In this document: in pieces, positions 6,777 to 7,705 of the stretch | Layout: every line of letters starts with the position of its first letter | Numbering within the stretch: position 1 is the first letter of the stretch | Assembly: GCA_009843725.1 (NCBI GenBank) | Contig: VYCX01000048.1 | Span: 1-7,705, forward strand | Length of the DNA stretch: 7,705 nucleotides | Reading direction: 5' to 3' | From: Boseongicola sp. SB0675_bin_26 | Lineage (GTDB): Bacteria; Pseudomonadota; Alphaproteobacteria; Rhodobacterales; Rhodobacteraceae | The notes under the pieces: model-generated | Told to the model about the DNA's origin: nothing | The model's database searches: none | What the model saw: only the letters and a program-made list of their open reading frames with translations | Made by a program: the position numbers and the translations under genes

Positions 6777-6832
6777 CATTGGAGAACCGGGGAGCATCTA
6801 ATGGAAATGCGTTCGCAAGCTGGCCGTCACGG

Positions 6833-7705
6833 CTAGACATAGTGCCCGCGTGCCCGCATCAATGCGTCCGCACGGTTCTGTGCAGTCATCAGAGCCGTGC
6901 TGACACTTGTCGTGCCTTGAAGCATGTCGTGCAGTTCGGTTCCTATGATTTCGATCAGGTCGGTGATCTCCGGAACGGGCGGCCGAGGCCAATATTGCAG
7001 GATTCCCGATCGTGCCATGCCGTCGACAATCGAAATCAACGGCGACACACTGCGCACTTTCCGGTCCATGCTGACGCTGAAGCGGGGAGTCACGAGGCTG
7101 CCGTTTTCGATGTAGAGCTTGATGGTTTGGGGCGAGGTGAAGGACTGGAGCGCTTTCCAGGCCGCATCAATGCGATCGGGCGCGATGTTGGACGGGATCG
7201 CCAAGGCGTAACCGCCGACCGGCGCGATTGGCTTGCCACCGGGCCCGTATGGATGAGGCAGAAACCCGGTTACGCCAAAGGCAGGCGATTCCGAATTCAG
7301 CTCAAAGAGCGGTGCCAGAAGCGTGGCGCAATACGCCATCGCGACTTCTCCGTCCGCGTAGGCGCGGGCGCGTTCGTACCAGGACATTGACAGGATCGAC
7401 ACCGGTGAGAAGTCCAAGAGTTCGCAGAGGTATTCTGCCGTGGCAAAGGCCTCGTCGGATTGCAGCATCGGCCGGAGGTTCTCGCCTTGAGGCCATTCCG
7501 CATCGAAATCATCACCGACCTGCGCCAGGTTCAAGAACGGCCGCCCCATGGCCCCCATGACAAACATGAAGGTGTGCCCAAGGGGTGTCCCGCGCGCAGC
7601 ATTCCACGCGATGCCTGACTGTCCCTGCGCCCGGCTGTGCAGGGCGCGCGCCGTTTCAAGAGTGTCCGAGATCGTGAATGGCATGCCGATCCCGGCCGCG
7701 TCGCA
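6833..7705 (-). CDS. extracellular solute-binding protein, family 1 (C-terminal part; 5' end off window)
   Basis: Periplasmic substrate-binding component of a carbohydrate- or polyamine-type ABC importer. The frame stays open to the right edge (residues CDAAGIG precede the internal ATG at 7684), and what is visible starts mid-fold, so this is the last 290 residues of a protein usually about 400-450 long. Family features include the early stretch GIGMPFTISDTLETA, the region GEVAMAYCATLLAPL where these proteins contact ligand, the late GGYALAIPSNIAPD, then AAWKALQSFTSPQTIKLY, typical of the closing helices of SBP family 1. The stop is TAG at 6835-6833. No partner permease or ATPase follows it, since the next gene converges. 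Its transporter partners must therefore lie upstream (right of the window) or elsewhere. It is unrelated to the LIV binding protein; the ligand is unknown. Confidence 0.85.
   Translation of the reverse strand, partial: CDAAGIGMPFTISDTLETARALHSRAQGQSGIAWNAARGTPLGHTFMFVMGAMGRPFLNLAQVGDDFDAEWPQGENLRPMLQSDEAFATAEYLCELLDFSPVSILSMSWYERARAYADGEVAMAYCATLLAPLFELNSESPAFGVTGFLPHPYGPGGKPIAPVGGYALAIPSNIAPDRIDAAWKALQSFTSPQTIKLYIENGSLVTPRFSVSMDRKVRSVSPLISIVDGMARSGILQYWPRPPVPEITDLIEIIGTELHDMLQGTTSVSTALMTAQNRADALMRARGHYV

Larger units (their letters stand above)
6519..6832. other. convergent intergenic region, 314 bases
   Basis: This space lies between the plus-strand binding-protein gene and the minus-strand binding-protein gene, which face each other tail to tail. 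No promoter is expected from the arrangement and none was recognised. The region contains several short perfect inverted repeats. A 91-codon plus-strand frame (GTG at 6526 to TAA at 6799-6801) covers most of it. That frame lacks a Shine-Dalgarno sequence, shows no family I recognise, and runs through all the hairpins, so I treat it as probably non-coding. Its C-terminal part (EAAKAAAAEIIGIELAYVRS) does look helix-like and could be a remnant of a decayed gene. Confidence 0.6.

Noticed and set aside
6129..6797. 222-codon minus-strand frame across the end of the binding protein and the intergenic region
   Set aside because: It covers the conserved C-terminal half of the binding protein and has no recognisable fold. 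No Shine-Dalgarno support was noted.
1..7705. Defence system, mobile element, CRISPR array, tRNA or novel multi-gene system
   Set aside because: No direct-repeat arrays, transposase or integrase motifs, tRNA-like cloverleaf or defence domains were visible. Every large frame is accounted for by transport or ligase genes.

Overview
The window comes from a GC-rich bacterial chromosome. Codons prefer G or C at the third position, the genes are tightly packed, and GTG and TTG starts are common. The gene types and layout fit an alphaproteobacterium (Rhodobacterales- or Rhizobiales-like). That placement is inferred from style only, because no taxonomic marker gene is present.

Positions 1-6518 hold one co-directional plus-strand cluster. 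It is a branched-chain-amino-acid-type (LIV/HAAT family) ABC importer with an embedded AMP-forming acyl-CoA ligase. The order is permease LivH (5' end off the window), permease LivM, ATPase LivG, ATPase LivF, a 629-residue long-chain-type acyl-CoA synthetase, and a periplasmic solute-binding protein with a signal peptide. Genes overlap or sit a few to about 30 bases apart. The exception is a 126-base gap between livG and livF, which carries a possible 46-codon ORF that starts on the livG stop codon. The likely working unit is a binding protein that captures a ligand in the periplasm, a LivHM/LivGF complex that imports it, and a ligase that converts it to a CoA thioester. This points to a carboxylic acid (fatty, aromatic or similar) as substrate rather than leucine, isoleucine or valine, but the sequence does not settle which acid.

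Positions 6519-6832 form a convergent intergenic region of 314 bases. It contains several short perfect inverted repeats, none followed by a T-tract, and an unconvincing 91-codon ORF.

Positions 6833-7705 (minus strand) hold the C-terminal 290 residues of an extracellular solute-binding protein of the sugar/polyamine family 1 type. Its 5' end lies beyond the right edge. It belongs to a separate transport operon that converges on the LIV cluster.

I see no tRNA, rRNA, CRISPR array, insertion sequence or phage gene. The content is mainly ordinary transport and metabolism. The most interesting aspects are the coupling of transporter and ligase, the small ORF in the livG-livF gap, and the hairpin-rich convergent region.
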